From Whalleya microplaca (taxonomy: Eukaryota; Ascomycota; Sordariomycetes; Xylariales; Xylariaceae), in the NCBI GenBank assembly GCA_022497155.1, contig MU385712.1:1177765-1241764 (forward strand): 64,000 nucleotides of DNA, in the 5' to 3' direction. The position numbers and the translations under genes were made by a program. Below the pieces are notes generated by a model that worked only from the letters and a program-made list of their open reading frames with translations, ran no database searches and was not told the origin of the DNA. Positions 1 through 10,209 of the stretch are shown here, piece after piece (position 1 is the stretch's first letter; every line of letters starts with the position of its first letter).

Positions 1-908
1 AATAAGTAACAATTACTCGCAACCCAGCTATATGTAAACTAGGTGTCTGTGCTAAGCCCCCTTGCCCAGCCCCCACCAAAACTTAATATCAGGTATTTAT
101 AAGTTGACAGGCACTCAAACATCTCATACTAGCTTACAGACCTACAACATCTATTTGGATAATGGCTGCGACAACATTTTCGTCTAATAAAAGTTTCTTT
201 CATTTAAGTACACCTTTTTTATTTTCATCACTGAGGCAGTTATATCAAATATCCCTTACTTGAATTGAAGGTGGCTTTGTGTTGCGAGGCCATATAATGC
301 TCATTTTCGAGTAATTCGATAACTTATCAGAATCTTATTACCAGCTTGCTTATCTTTGCCTTTAGCTTAACCGTTAGTTGCTTTTTAACACTTTAATAGT
401 GTTACATTATGCGCGACTCAATAGTAGCTTAAGGTGTAAATCATGATGACAGTGGAAATGACTAGTGTGCTCTAATCCCAGTATTTATATCCTTCTCTTA
501 CAAGTGAAAAGGTAAAAAAGCCTACCTTTCTTAATAGGTATATATTGTAACTTCAGAATGACCTGTGTTGTTGGGACTGCCGTCAACACGGTCGCGATAC
601 CAAGGGCGACATGATAACCGGCCATATCGGAAGTATATATAATTAGAAATATCAAATTTAGTGAAATGTACCCATATATAGTTTCACCCAGACATATTGA
701 GGTTATAGGAGGCTAACAGATAAGTTTAGCTATTTCCATGAAAGTTAGGAAAAACTCGACAAAGGAGATTATTGTAGCTCGTCATCACCAGTTTATATGT
801 TCCGACTTGTTTTCTTAGATCGTATACTCTGCCATAAATCAGTTCCACCTTTCTCTGGGCAAGTATGGATGAAACTCATAAACCACATCTAGTAGATCAC
901 AGAAGTGC
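1..908. other. AT-rich intergenic, no gene seen
   Basis: No reading frame of credible length or family resemblance, no tRNA-like arms and no clear repeat. The sequence is AT-rich and similar in texture to the other gene-poor stretches of the window. Confidence 0.6.
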
Positions 909-1514
909 TCACACTAGATTGCAGCAGGGGTGGTTACCCTGTCCCTGCTGGGCTGGAGTTATCATCCTTCCATATCTTCCATCCGCCAGGACTACCAAAG
1001 TCCCGTATTGCACTCCTTGAACGGCGCCGTTCTGTGTCCAAAATGGCACGAACGTCAGCCTAGCAGCCTCAGCTTGTGTAGCACCTTTGGCAAGCATTGC
1101 TTGCCTTAACGGTGTCTCGACGCTCGAGGGGATTTGATTATTGAAAATATTTTGATCGTGATAATTCGTTCCACTTGCGATGACTATGGTGGTGTCTGGA
1201 GAGATGTCTTTGGCAAGGTCATTCCAAAGACTGTCATCAGATGCAAGACCTCCCACAAGATGCGTCATAGTCCGCCTGCCAGTTTGATGATCAATTGTCG
1301 CGACAGCGACACAGTCAGACATTCCCTGGGTCCAAAGGGTTTGACCTTCCTTAGCGGTCGTGAATGAATGAATGTTGTGAAATCCCAGCATGAAAACTTC
1401 AACCGCATTCTTAGGAACTGAAAGTCCCAAAGGGACCGCGACGACGTTGATTCCGGCAGCCGCCATCTGGAAATATGTTATATTAATGGAAAAGCTTGGG
1501 TCAATTGAGCACAA
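909..1514 (-). CDS. Uncharacterised protein with a conserved-looking Cys/His pair
   Basis: An open frame of up to 201 codons. Two starts are possible: the ATG at 1514, or the ATG at 1466 (MAAAGINVV...), which directly follows a TTTCCAG that looks like a 3' splice site. The second reading would mean an upstream exon I cannot place. No signal peptide or membrane segment is evident. Visible features are a central GMSDCVAVATID segment followed about 20 residues later by MTHLVGG, then a mixed alpha/beta C-terminal part ending in a Cys-Cys pair. The Cys followed by Thr-His on strand-like segments recalls the fold shared by CheD-type glutamine deamidases and CNF1-like catalytic domains. This is a weak, motif-level impression, not a family assignment. 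Function is otherwise unknown. Confidence 0.5.
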   Translation of the reverse strand: MCSIDPSFSINITYFQMAAAGINVVAVPLGLSVPKNAVEVFMLGFHNIHSFTTAKEGQTLWTQGMSDCVAVATIDHQTGRRTMTHLVGGLASDDSLWNDLAKDISPDTTIVIASGTNYHDQNIFNNQIPSSVETPLRQAMLAKGATQAEAARLTFVPFWTQNGAVQGVQYGTLVVLADGRYGRMITPAQQGQGNHPCCNLV

Positions 1515-3121
1515 TACGTTCCAAGAAAGAAGATATGTTAACCACTTGACGTGTATAAGACACAGAGAAGCATCTTCAAAACAGGGAGGAAATGTCCTTT
1601 AAATACGACTTTAACTTGAAATGTATCGCAAAAGGGGCTGACATAATGAATCAACAAATCTCAGACAGGAATACAGATTCGGCAAGCTGAGTAGAACATC
1701 TACGATGGAGGATGAAGCCTTGGCTGAGTAATCTATAATTCAACTTGCTTAATATAATCTCTACGTACTTCTCTTGAACGCCAAGTTTACCGAATACTTC
1801 CCTTGATTGGATGGACGAAGTATACCTGTGGCGCCTTAGTGCATGCTCGTTCTAGTCGTCGCTGCAATGACACCCTACAACGCACATGGAAAAGGCTATC
1901 AAAGTCGCTGACACACTCGATGCACAATACGATTCTGTCAAGGCAGGAAAATTATTTCACATACCCACCAAGTCAGATGTCATGTGGACAAATAAGTCGT
2001 AATAATAGACAAAAGGTCTAGAGCTGGCTTTATGTAATATATGTCCTCTAGCACTAGGGCTGATGCTGAGTTAAGCCCCTATATGACAAGATGCAAATTG
2101 GCTATCACCCACCACTGGATATTCGACCATGCACAGCTGGTAGGTATATATCAGGAGGTAGGAAGGCCGAATATACAAAATCTGATTGAGAGCAAGACTT
2201 TGCGAGAGTCCAAAGCAGAATACCGATTTCAGCAATGTAAATTATACTAAGAAAAACAACACGGGTCGGATACATATAGAAGTAGCCAGTCTATAATAGG
2301 GACATGAACCTCAGGTTCTGTTAGTCAGTCTGATCTAATTTTCGCTCTCTGATCCCGAGGACTTCTCTAAACTATTAACCACCTCCTGTTGGCTCTCACC
2401 ATTGATTCTCAAGTTTCTTAGCCCGATGTCTGTTCTGCGAAGGTAGTCTATAGAAGCGATCTATCAGATACACATATAATGAGATAAACTAGAAAGCCTT
2501 AATGAGATTTTAAGGCAACGTTTAACGTAGCATGTTTCTGTCTCGGAGGGGTAATCTCTAGCTAGTGGACGCCGTTTTACCAATGAAATTTTGATGTTAT
2601 GATAAAGCAATTATTATACAAAGTAGAAATTGGGTTTAACTGTTTAAACGTAGAATGGGTAAGATTTAAGGATCAGCTATCTAAAGCAGTGGTATCATGT
2701 ATCACAAGGGCTCATTATATAAGGGCTCAAGTTGTACTCATCTTAATAATAAATAGCTTTAGTCCTAAGGTCCCTAAAGAAGGGAAGTTTTTCTTATATG
2801 AGAGGAGAGCCGATCAGGCCTATATAGCCTGACGGCGTTTACGTGACCACGGACCATTTAGTCCGTGTGGCATCATGTAAGTCTTGAAGCTATAGTGCGA
2901 TATAACTATAACGCCATAACGTAAGGGGTAAAGGGGTTTATATGGGGTTTATGACGGCTACCTACGGACTTTAACAGGGCCAAGATCAGCCCTCTTTCTA
3001 TAACCCTATTTAAGCGCGACCACTGACAGACGAATAACCTGCTATCGATACACAATACATACGAGCCTTGTACTGCACCAGTCTTCAAACTTTAGGTCAA
3101 GATATAAACACTAAGGCAGTG
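1515..3121. other. AT-rich intergenic with a small perfect-stem hairpin
   Basis: Short, unsupported reading frames only. At about 2844-2869 the sequence CCACGGAC...GTCCGTGTGG can fold into an 8-bp stem with a small loop. Nothing else recognisable. Confidence 0.5.
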
Positions 3122-3129
3122 TTTACTGT
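3122..3129. repeat. Left 8-bp target-site duplication of the hAT-type element
   Basis: TTTACTGT here is repeated exactly at 3624-3631, immediately outside the two inverted-repeat ends of the element between them. Eight-base duplications are the hallmark length of hAT transposition. Confidence 0.8.
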
Positions 3130-3623
3130 CAGGGTTGTAATCCACTCCACCCACTCCACCAGCCACACATATGGAATGGGTGGACTTTAATCCACGATAA
3201 AGTCATATGGAGTGGACTAAATGGATCCACTAAGAGGTTATGTGGAGTGGGTGGCCATAAAGTGGACGTAGATTAAGGGGTATATCAGTTACGGATGAGG
3301 CGTATATTAGCCACAATCAGCCACAGCTGTCAGCCATATATCAGCCACAGCTGTCAGCCATATATCAGCCACAGCTGTCAGCCATATATCAGCCACAGCT
3401 GTCAGCTATAATACCTATTAGGAAAATCAGTAATTTTGCTAGTAATTACTAACAGCAGACCTCCAACTTTACAGTTAGTCCACCCACCCACCCACTTCCA
3501 CCCACGAGGGCCTCAAGTGGACGTGGATTAGTCAGCAGCAAGGCCAGATGGAGTGGAATGGAGTGGAGTGGCTCCCACAAAGTGGCCCACGCGTGGATTA
3601 GCGTGGAGTGGATTACAACCTTG
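3130..3623. mobile_element. Non-autonomous hAT-type element (MITE), 494 bp
   Basis: The element begins CAGGGTTGTAATCCACTCCA and its right end, read on the opposite strand, begins CAAGGTTGTAATCCACTCCA. The terminal inverted repeats therefore differ at one position over about 20 bases. An exact 8-bp duplication, TTTACTGT, flanks it on both sides (3122-3129 and 3624-3631). Inside are many degenerate GTGGAGTGG / CCACTCCACC words near both ends (subterminal repeats) and a 24-bp tandem array at 3318-3413. No transposase frame is present, so it would have needed an enzyme from elsewhere. Terminal CAGGG and 8-bp duplications point to the hAT superfamily. The near-intact ends suggest fairly recent insertion. 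Confidence 0.85.
3318..3413. repeat. Four-copy 24-bp tandem repeat inside the hAT-type element
   Basis: Units at 3318-3341, 3342-3365 and 3366-3389 are identical; the fourth (3390-3413) is degenerate at its end. Each holds CAGCCACAGCTGTCAGCC, with CAGCTG at its centre. There are no spacers between units, so it is a minisatellite and not a CRISPR array. Subterminal tandem motifs in hAT elements can be transposase-binding sites; that role here is inference. Confidence 0.9.
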
Positions 3624-3631
3624 TTTACTGT
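3624..3631. repeat. Right 8-bp target-site duplication of the hAT-type element
   Basis: TTTACTGT, identical to 3122-3129. Confidence 0.8.
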
Positions 3632-5523
3632 TGTGGGGCTAGTACGCCGTAGCTATTAGTCAGTAGCATATAAGATGCCTGGTTTTCTTTTTCTTTCAGT
3701 TGCGCAGCTTTAGCTAGTTAGTCACCAGTTAATAGACACCTCTCCTCTCTGATCAAAAGATATCATATATGACTCGACAGTTACTTTGACTTTATTGCTA
3801 TATATTGGTTCCCCCTATACTTTATAGACTAGCACCCTACCCCAAGACATTACTAGCTATCATGTACCAGTAATATAAATAGACTCAAACGCTGGAACTT
3901 ATTTTTTCAACTTCGTCATTCTTTTTCATCGTTGTAACTGAGATCTTCGAGGAATGACTCTGGAAAAGCATTACCAGACATTGGCATTGACATCTCGCTC
4001 ATAAAACTTCCAGACAACGGTTTCCCAAAGTATCACTATGAACAAACCTATGCATTAAGACAGAAGAATCACAACGATTTAATGTCCTCCTTACCAAGCT
4101 CGACATTAGCCAATCAAATATGGTTTGATCCAATAATGTTAAGAATTTTGATCCTCGGCGGAATTATTCAACGCTATAATCCGACCATTGCTGACTGCAT
4201 ACTAGGAAGACATAGGTATTGGCTGCCTGTTATCGATCTGCGGAGTCGATCCAATGGTGGTGATGATATTGATAGGGGATAGAGGTGGGATGATGCACTG
4301 GCTTGACTACTTGACCGCTGTTTGTATTCACCAGCCCTCCATCAGGAAGATTACTGTCATGTCCATTTGTCGTTGTGCAACAGGACATATATGCACAGCC
4401 AAGTGTTTGAGGAACATGCGCCCGTGTTGAAAATAATATTCATTAGTTTTATAAATCAAGTTGCGGCAAACGAACAAAAACAAACCCTCGGAATCAGCCA
4501 CAATTGTCAGGCTCAAGGTAAGGCGCACAGACTATGGGAAGGGGAGAAAACAGAAGATAATCAATAGCTAGGCTAACCAAGCTCTTGACAGGCTTATATT
4601 CAATCATGGGAAATATATGTTTCGGTGGACGAAAGGGTGGACGTGACGGAGGAGGAGATGGAGGAGCTGGAGGAGATGGAGGTGGCGGAGACGGAGGCGG
4701 CGGAGACGGAGGAGGTGGTTGAAATCGGGGTGGAGCTGGAAGAGGTGAGAACCAAGATGACCACGAAGGTGGATTTTGAATGAAGGTGAGGGTGGTCACT
4801 TAATACAGGAAATGTATCTGATTGTATGTGATACATACCCCAAATTATCGATAGGATGGATACATTTGAGCAGTTACGTCTGCGTTTCCCGTTGTCTAAG
4901 AAGCGAGTCTTTGTTGGAAAAATATAAAACACACTACATTCCGTGTACAAACATGTATCATTAATGGGCATGTTGGCTGTTACATGTCTTTATGACACAC
5001 TATAGCCACGTGAAATGACCTCAGGAGATCCAATGAGCAACACAGCCAACCAACCTAGTCAACCAACACAATCAATGATACGCCACATGCCCCCCTGAGA
5101 GGGTTTCTGTGAGGAGTAAGGCAGGGCAGAAGATTGTCACAAGTGGTTGAAATGATAAACCGAGTGGTCCATACGTCTTGCTGGATAGTAGATCGCTCTG
5201 TGTACCAGGAGACGTGAGAAGTATCAGAAATGATGTAATCCTCCAGCTTAAGATAATTGATCGATATACCTGTTGAAACCTTGAACCCGTAAGCACGAGA
5301 GCTTTCTCAGTCACTCACACCATTCGCCATGAATTTTTAACAGGCAGTGTCACGTCTTGTTCACCCAGAGCGGAAATGTAGACAAGTCAAACTATCGCGA
5401 TGGTCTTATCAACACATGTTTGACTTCTAGGCAAGGTATTCTCTTATAGCAGATTCTTAGCCGTAAATAAACACCCAGTTATTACTCTTGCCCCGTTCGC
5501 GTTTATCATGGAACGGCCACGGC
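3632..5523. other. Intergenic, no supported gene; holds a GGA-rich minisatellite
   Basis: Apart from the purine-rich repeat at 4640-4735 I see only short frames without family resemblance. Frames crossing the minisatellite are Pro- or Ser/Thr-rich by composition and are not credible by themselves. Confidence 0.5.
4640..4735. repeat. GGAGGN purine-rich minisatellite
   Basis: Imperfect triplet and hexamer repeats of GGA/GGC/GAC type (GGAGGAGATGGAGGAGCTGG...). The minus strand reads as PPPPSPPPPSPPPPS in one frame and as a Ser-rich run in another, which explains the low-complexity frames here. Confidence 0.85.
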
Positions 5524-6038
5524 TCACTGGCCACATTGTCCTGAAATGAACTCCTGGGAAAACTCATTGGGTGGAATGTTCAATCCACATCGACCATTCG
5601 CTTGGCAAGTACCATCGAAAGTCCCGTCGGTGCATGCATCGCCTTCGACTGAAGCGCTGCTACCTCCAGCTGCGCTGTTGTTGTTCCCAGTAGCTTTGCC
5701 CTGATTGTTCCCGGTGCTAGTAGCATTATCATTGCTAGTAGCGCTGTCGCTGTCACCCCCGGCGGCTTCGCATTGCCCAGAGATAAATTGGCTTGATGAC
5801 TCGTTTGGTGGAATTTCTAAAGTGCAACGGCCATCCGCCCGACATGTGCCATCAAAGGTCCCGTCTGTACATGCTTGTCCTTTGACTGACGCTTGGCGTT
5901 TTGTGAAAGGCTCTACCAATGGTGCTGTCACATAGTTTAGCTCGCCTATCTGAGAAGTGAAATGACACAAGACAGACTTGTAACGGCGCAGCCAGCAAGG
6001 AGACCCATGATTAGGATGCTAATATTGTTCACCTTCAT
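5524..6038 (-). CDS. Small secreted cysteine-rich protein with two tandem modules
   Basis: The mature part consists of two near-identical modules of about 38 residues (ACTDGTFDGTC..., each with four Cys and ending FISGQC), joined by a Ser/Gly/Asn-rich linker. Upstream, an ATG at 6036-6038 opens a classic signal peptide (MKVNNISILIMGLLAGCA) but in a different frame from the modules. The frames rejoin if about 35 nt (5984-5950, starting GTTACA and ending CTCAG) are removed, which is very short for a fungal intron. An 83-nt intron right after codon 2 would also restore frame but would delete the signal peptide. A Lys-Arg pair (PFTKRQ) before the first module resembles a Kex2 site. A TATATAA-type element lies about 170 nt upstream. 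Likely an extracellular effector-like or wall-associated protein; function unknown. Confidence 0.6.
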
Positions 6039-8064
6039 TTTTGAAAGATATTGTCAGGAAACGCCAATAGCTGGGAGTGCTGAGATTCTGGAATGTTAAT
6101 AATAGATACGGCGTCGAGATGTGCCCAGCACAGAGAGTAATAATATGACTAGTGGTCGAAGAGAAGACTGAATTGCAGCTGGAAATTTGAATTCGAATTT
6201 CGGAAATGAGTACTTATATATGTGCAAGCCAAACTACTCCTTACCGTTGTGGTAAGGAAATCGGCGTGAAAGCCCCTCAGCTCGTCTGCTTAAGGAGTTC
6301 AGCCAAGGTGTCTTGGGCTGTTTGGAACATTTCATTATGGGTCCTACGATTTTGAATGTTACAGCTCGGGGCTGATGTTGCTCAGTGCTTCGAAGAGAAT
6401 AGTCGAATAGCCTTGTAGCTTCAATTGATATTGACGAGCTTTTGGGCATAATAGCTGGGAAGCCTGCTTACATATTACCACGATATCAGGTAACAGGAAA
6501 GGGACAATGTATTACCATATTTACTCGCTATACCAACCTCGGAGTGGTCTCCGTCATGTCCCCTGTTTGCCGTAGTATAATAGTCGAGGCGAAACGGGGC
6601 GAAACTCTTGGCTCAAAAATGGGCTAACCCCTCGCCAGCTGAACCCTGTTGTGTCTCCAGGACACTGAGACATTCCGGCAATTATATACCGACCTGCCAC
6701 CAGGAAGATATGAAAACATCCTCATGGTTACAACAGACAGTACTGTGCGCCTTTACGGCTTAAGCGACTTGCATCTCATTTTTGGAATGGGTACCATGTA
6801 GTGTAGATTGTGAACATCCAACGGAATAGCCTGAGACCCAGAAACAGGTGATTGTTAAAATTTACATATTGAATTGTTGAGATGGCTTTAAGCATATTTT
6901 TAAGCTTTTGGATATTAAATCCAGGTACGAAAAAGTAATAATTGGATGTAGGTGTATATTGAAAGAAGTCTTTCCAAGGAACAATGGAAGGGGAAGTTAA
7001 CCCTACATCAATTAATATATCTTGTAAGTTATGAGATTAAATAGGTGCTTGAATTTCATTTAAGGCTTCTCAAGTTATGTGCTTATGCCGTCACTAAAAG
7101 CACTATATTAAATTTTCGTAAAGGCTAATATAAAGTTCAACGTTACAGATGGCAACATCCTTTTTTAACCTTTTTTTCTCCCTATACGACTTAACAAGGC
7201 ATTGTATTATATAACCTGCTTGTCTGGGTCAATTACCAACTGTAGATAAATAAAAGATACTAATGGTTCTCTCCCTCGAATATGCAACGATTTGTTATAC
7301 TTAGTGCAGAGGCCGTAAACATTGAATATTCTCTATGCATGCACTTCCACGTATGTCATTCTACAGTAAGGTTATAGAGCAATCATCATGAAATTATCAT
7401 AATATAATAAGAGGTACTAGTTACAAAAGCTTGGACACATGACCATCTATGAGTCACGAGCCTCGGTGTAATCTTGTGACTCGGGGGGTTATGTTTGCTT
7501 CTCGATGACACATAGATCAATGATACTCGAACAACAATGTAACAAGGAATATAGTAGGGCTTGGAGTAAATCAATTTATTAATAATTTATTTAGGGCCTT
7601 TGAAGGTGCTTGCTTGTCTATATCTAATGGAAAGCGATGGGTACTTATAATAGACCTCTTTAATTGGATGTATCTGTGATACGTATCTTGTCTGTTACTG
7701 ACGTAGCCGTCGTTAGGTTGTTATTCCTTTTGTCACAAGGGCTCATTTTTGGTCCGCGTGACACATTTTGTTCGGTAGTCATACATTCCAATAGCATCGA
7801 ATAATAGCCAACATGTATTCCTGCAGCATTCCCGTGTTTCGTATAGCTTCCAACAGGTCTTGGCTCCGATCCCCTTGTGATAAACAAAGAAACTTTTTGG
7901 ATTGTTGACGGTGAGATGAGTCTTATGATTTTATGAATGTCATACACATGAATTCATATATGACTAGGTTCTCAAGGGACAATGTAATAGACATATAAAT
8001 TCTGGGAATAAGATACAATTCTCTCTGGTAGTAAAACTTACACAAAACATCACACACATCTAAC
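6039..8064. other. AT-rich intergenic, no gene seen
   Basis: Two kilobases without a frame showing family resemblance. It includes the promoter side of the cysteine-rich gene (minus, just right of 6038) and of the ankyrin gene starting at 8065. No tRNA, no clear terminal repeats. Confidence 0.55.
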
Positions 8065-10209
8065 ATGGCCTCAATGCTTCCCCTGGAAATATTTTTAATC
8101 ATTACAGACCTTCTGACGAGCAGTGGCGCCTTCGGAACTGCACTTGATCTGTCTCTTGCTTGTCAAGGCCTCCATACATCTCTTTTCCGCGCCATTCTGA
8201 GAGCTGATGCATCCATCGGCTTGAATGGAGGTAGCAGAGTCCATTCATGCTCCTCCGTTCTTTGTGATTTTGTGGATCAAGGGAGATCTCTGAAACATTT
8301 CATCGCAAATGACGATGGCAAGATGGTCAAGGAGTACCTATCATTGCCTAAAGTATACCCGAATATCCAGCTCCATGGAATCTCCTTTTCTTTCTTCTGC
8401 AAGTCAGCATTCAGCTATGCCGTAGACTGCAAAGCTTATACTGCCGTACGTGCCCTAGTCGAGGCTGGAGCAAATCCCTTAGCAGACGTCGGAGACGAGT
8501 ATACCTTCCACCGACTTTCTCTAGCAATTATTGGAGAGTCTTATTGTCACAACCCATTATATGACGCGGTAATTGGGGATCATATAGAACTCATCGGCAT
8601 CTTAATCGACCACGGCGCTGCCCCAGCTGCGCTTTTCACAACCAAAGTCACGCCGTCGCCGTCCAATGAAATCGACGAGCAAAAAGCCGACATAAGTCGT
8701 TTCCTAGAAGTGCTCGAAATGGCAAAAAGCGATGAAGCGGTCAAACACCTCCTTCGGAGTGGTCCGAATCTTAGCCAGCTGTCCGGATCAATCATCCCAC
8801 AGACGGGCAAAACAATCCTACAGTGCTTCACTAATACGAAGGATGTTCAATACGATCCACTAACTTCTAGGTACACACGTTTTTTTGCTCATATTGGGGA
8901 TCTCCAACGTACTGAAGCTAGCTTAGGGCTACTTCTTGACGCTGGTGTGGATATTGAAGCATTTGAAGACCGACAGACTAGCCACGGATTAAGGGTTCGC
9001 CGGACGGCTTTGAACCATGCCTGCATAAATCTAAATGCAGATGCAATCCGTCTATTACTCGAGCGCGGTGCCAACGTTAGAGGAGCTGTGGCATGCGACA
9101 CCGAAGACCATGAAAAGAAAACTCGGCCCATTTACGCAGCGCCGACCCCAAGCTTTGACATTTTGAATGTCGAAGAAGTCCGGAGAAGTCGTCGCAACGA
9201 ATTTGGGCCTTGTAATGAGTTGCAATTAGCTACGAAAACAGCACTGATGTGCGAATGTCTCAGGGTCCTCATAGAATACGACGGCGTTGCCAACATGGGC
9301 CTTTGGAGCACGACAGGCGTCTTGCTCAAAGACGTGTTCTTCGCTTGCGTCAAAAGCTATGTGGATTCGAGTGAGCTCTGGTCACTCCTTCTAGACAACG
9401 GCGTCCTCGATGTCAAGCAAACGGATCGTATGGGCCAGACACTACTCAATAAACTTATTTCGCGCTATTTTGGTGGAAGGGTGTTGGACTTGTGGAAACC
9501 GAACCTTGTGAGATGTCTCGTTGAGCACGGAGCGGACCCCAACACGGTCGACGATAGTGGTATGACGCCTCTTCAGTATGGAATCCTCTACGGCGATTGT
9601 AGGGCAGTCCATCTACTGGTTGAGCTTGGCGCGGACCCTGGGAGAAGAATTGCCGGCATATCAGCAACTCATTATGCCTTTGGAAGATCTTTCGTGCCCA
9701 AAGGACGCGTTCTTCGAAAGATACTCCGAAACTTGCGACGTCAGTTACTAAGATATGGTTTACGTGTGCGGGACGACTTTGAATACCCCAAAATAGACAA
9801 GGATGGCTGGCATCCAGCGCTAAACTGCGCCGCAGATCCGTTCATTTACAAGTACTTTCCTAAGATGGCCGATGATACCTTGGACAGGTGTGTCGAGATC
9901 AAGAGGTTTCTTTCTCCATGGGACTCAGTCTCAGTTGACGAGAATGGCCAGACACCCCGAGAAGTTGCCGATAAAATTAAGCTCATTATATGTGGTGGCG
10001 ACACCGATCCAGCTGAACAGAAGGAAGGTAGTGAACAAGAGTTGACTTACGACTATCGGAAGGAAACCGAATCTGACGGCCGAGAGAGTCGAGAACATGA
10101 TCCTGCATGGTTTCCATGGTATAGACGTTTTCCACCTGTTCTAATGGATTATAGAGGATATAGGAGACGATTCCTTGAGGGGGAAATTTGTAGTTGTTGT
10201 CATATTTAA
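8065..10209 (+). CDS. F-box-like ankyrin-repeat protein
   Basis: Single exon, 714 residues. The N-terminus (MLPLEIFLIITDLL, followed by a Leu/Cys-rich helix pattern to about residue 45) has the LPxEI...I...L pattern of fungal F-box domains. Ankyrin-type repeats follow from about residue 125 to 560: for example AYTAVRALVEAGANPL, NADAIRLLLERGANV, LVRCLVEHGADPNTVDDSG and DCRAVHLLVELGADPG. The C-terminal 150 residues are acidic and then Tyr/Arg-rich, ending in CSCCHI. F-box plus ankyrin proteins usually act as substrate receptors of SCF ubiquitin ligases, with ankyrins binding the target; that role is inference. Such genes expand strongly in fungal accessory regions. The start fits the first in-frame ATG, preceded by ACATCTAAC. 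Confidence 0.85.
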   Translation: MASMLPLEIFLIITDLLTSSGAFGTALDLSLACQGLHTSLFRAILRADASIGLNGGSRVHSCSSVLCDFVDQGRSLKHFIANDDGKMVKEYLSLPKVYPNIQLHGISFSFFCKSAFSYAVDCKAYTAVRALVEAGANPLADVGDEYTFHRLSLAIIGESYCHNPLYDAVIGDHIELIGILIDHGAAPAALFTTKVTPSPSNEIDEQKADISRFLEVLEMAKSDEAVKHLLRSGPNLSQLSGSIIPQTGKTILQCFTNTKDVQYDPLTSRYTRFFAHIGDLQRTEASLGLLLDAGVDIEAFEDRQTSHGLRVRRTALNHACINLNADAIRLLLERGANVRGAVACDTEDHEKKTRPIYAAPTPSFDILNVEEVRRSRRNEFGPCNELQLATKTALMCECLRVLIEYDGVANMGLWSTTGVLLKDVFFACVKSYVDSSELWSLLLDNGVLDVKQTDRMGQTLLNKLISRYFGGRVLDLWKPNLVRCLVEHGADPNTVDDSGMTPLQYGILYGDCRAVHLLVELGADPGRRIAGISATHYAFGRSFVPKGRVLRKILRNLRRQLLRYGLRVRDDFEYPKIDKDGWHPALNCAADPFIYKYFPKMADDTLDRCVEIKRFLSPWDSVSVDENGQTPREVADKIKLIICGGDTDPAEQKEGSEQELTYDYRKETESDGRESREHDPAWFPWYRRFPPVLMDYRGYRRRFLEGEICSCCHI

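Noticed and set aside
594..620. Possible promoter or hairpin near the left edge
   Set aside because: Only a few paired bases and no gene downstream to support it.
3318..3413. Possible CRISPR-like array
   Set aside because: Units are contiguous without spacers and lie within a eukaryotic hAT-type element.
4494..4971. Pro-rich and Ser/Thr-rich minus-strand frames of 101 and 123 codons
   Set aside because: Both are read from the same GGA-rich minisatellite in different frames; composition explains them, and the Pro-rich frame lacks an ATG.
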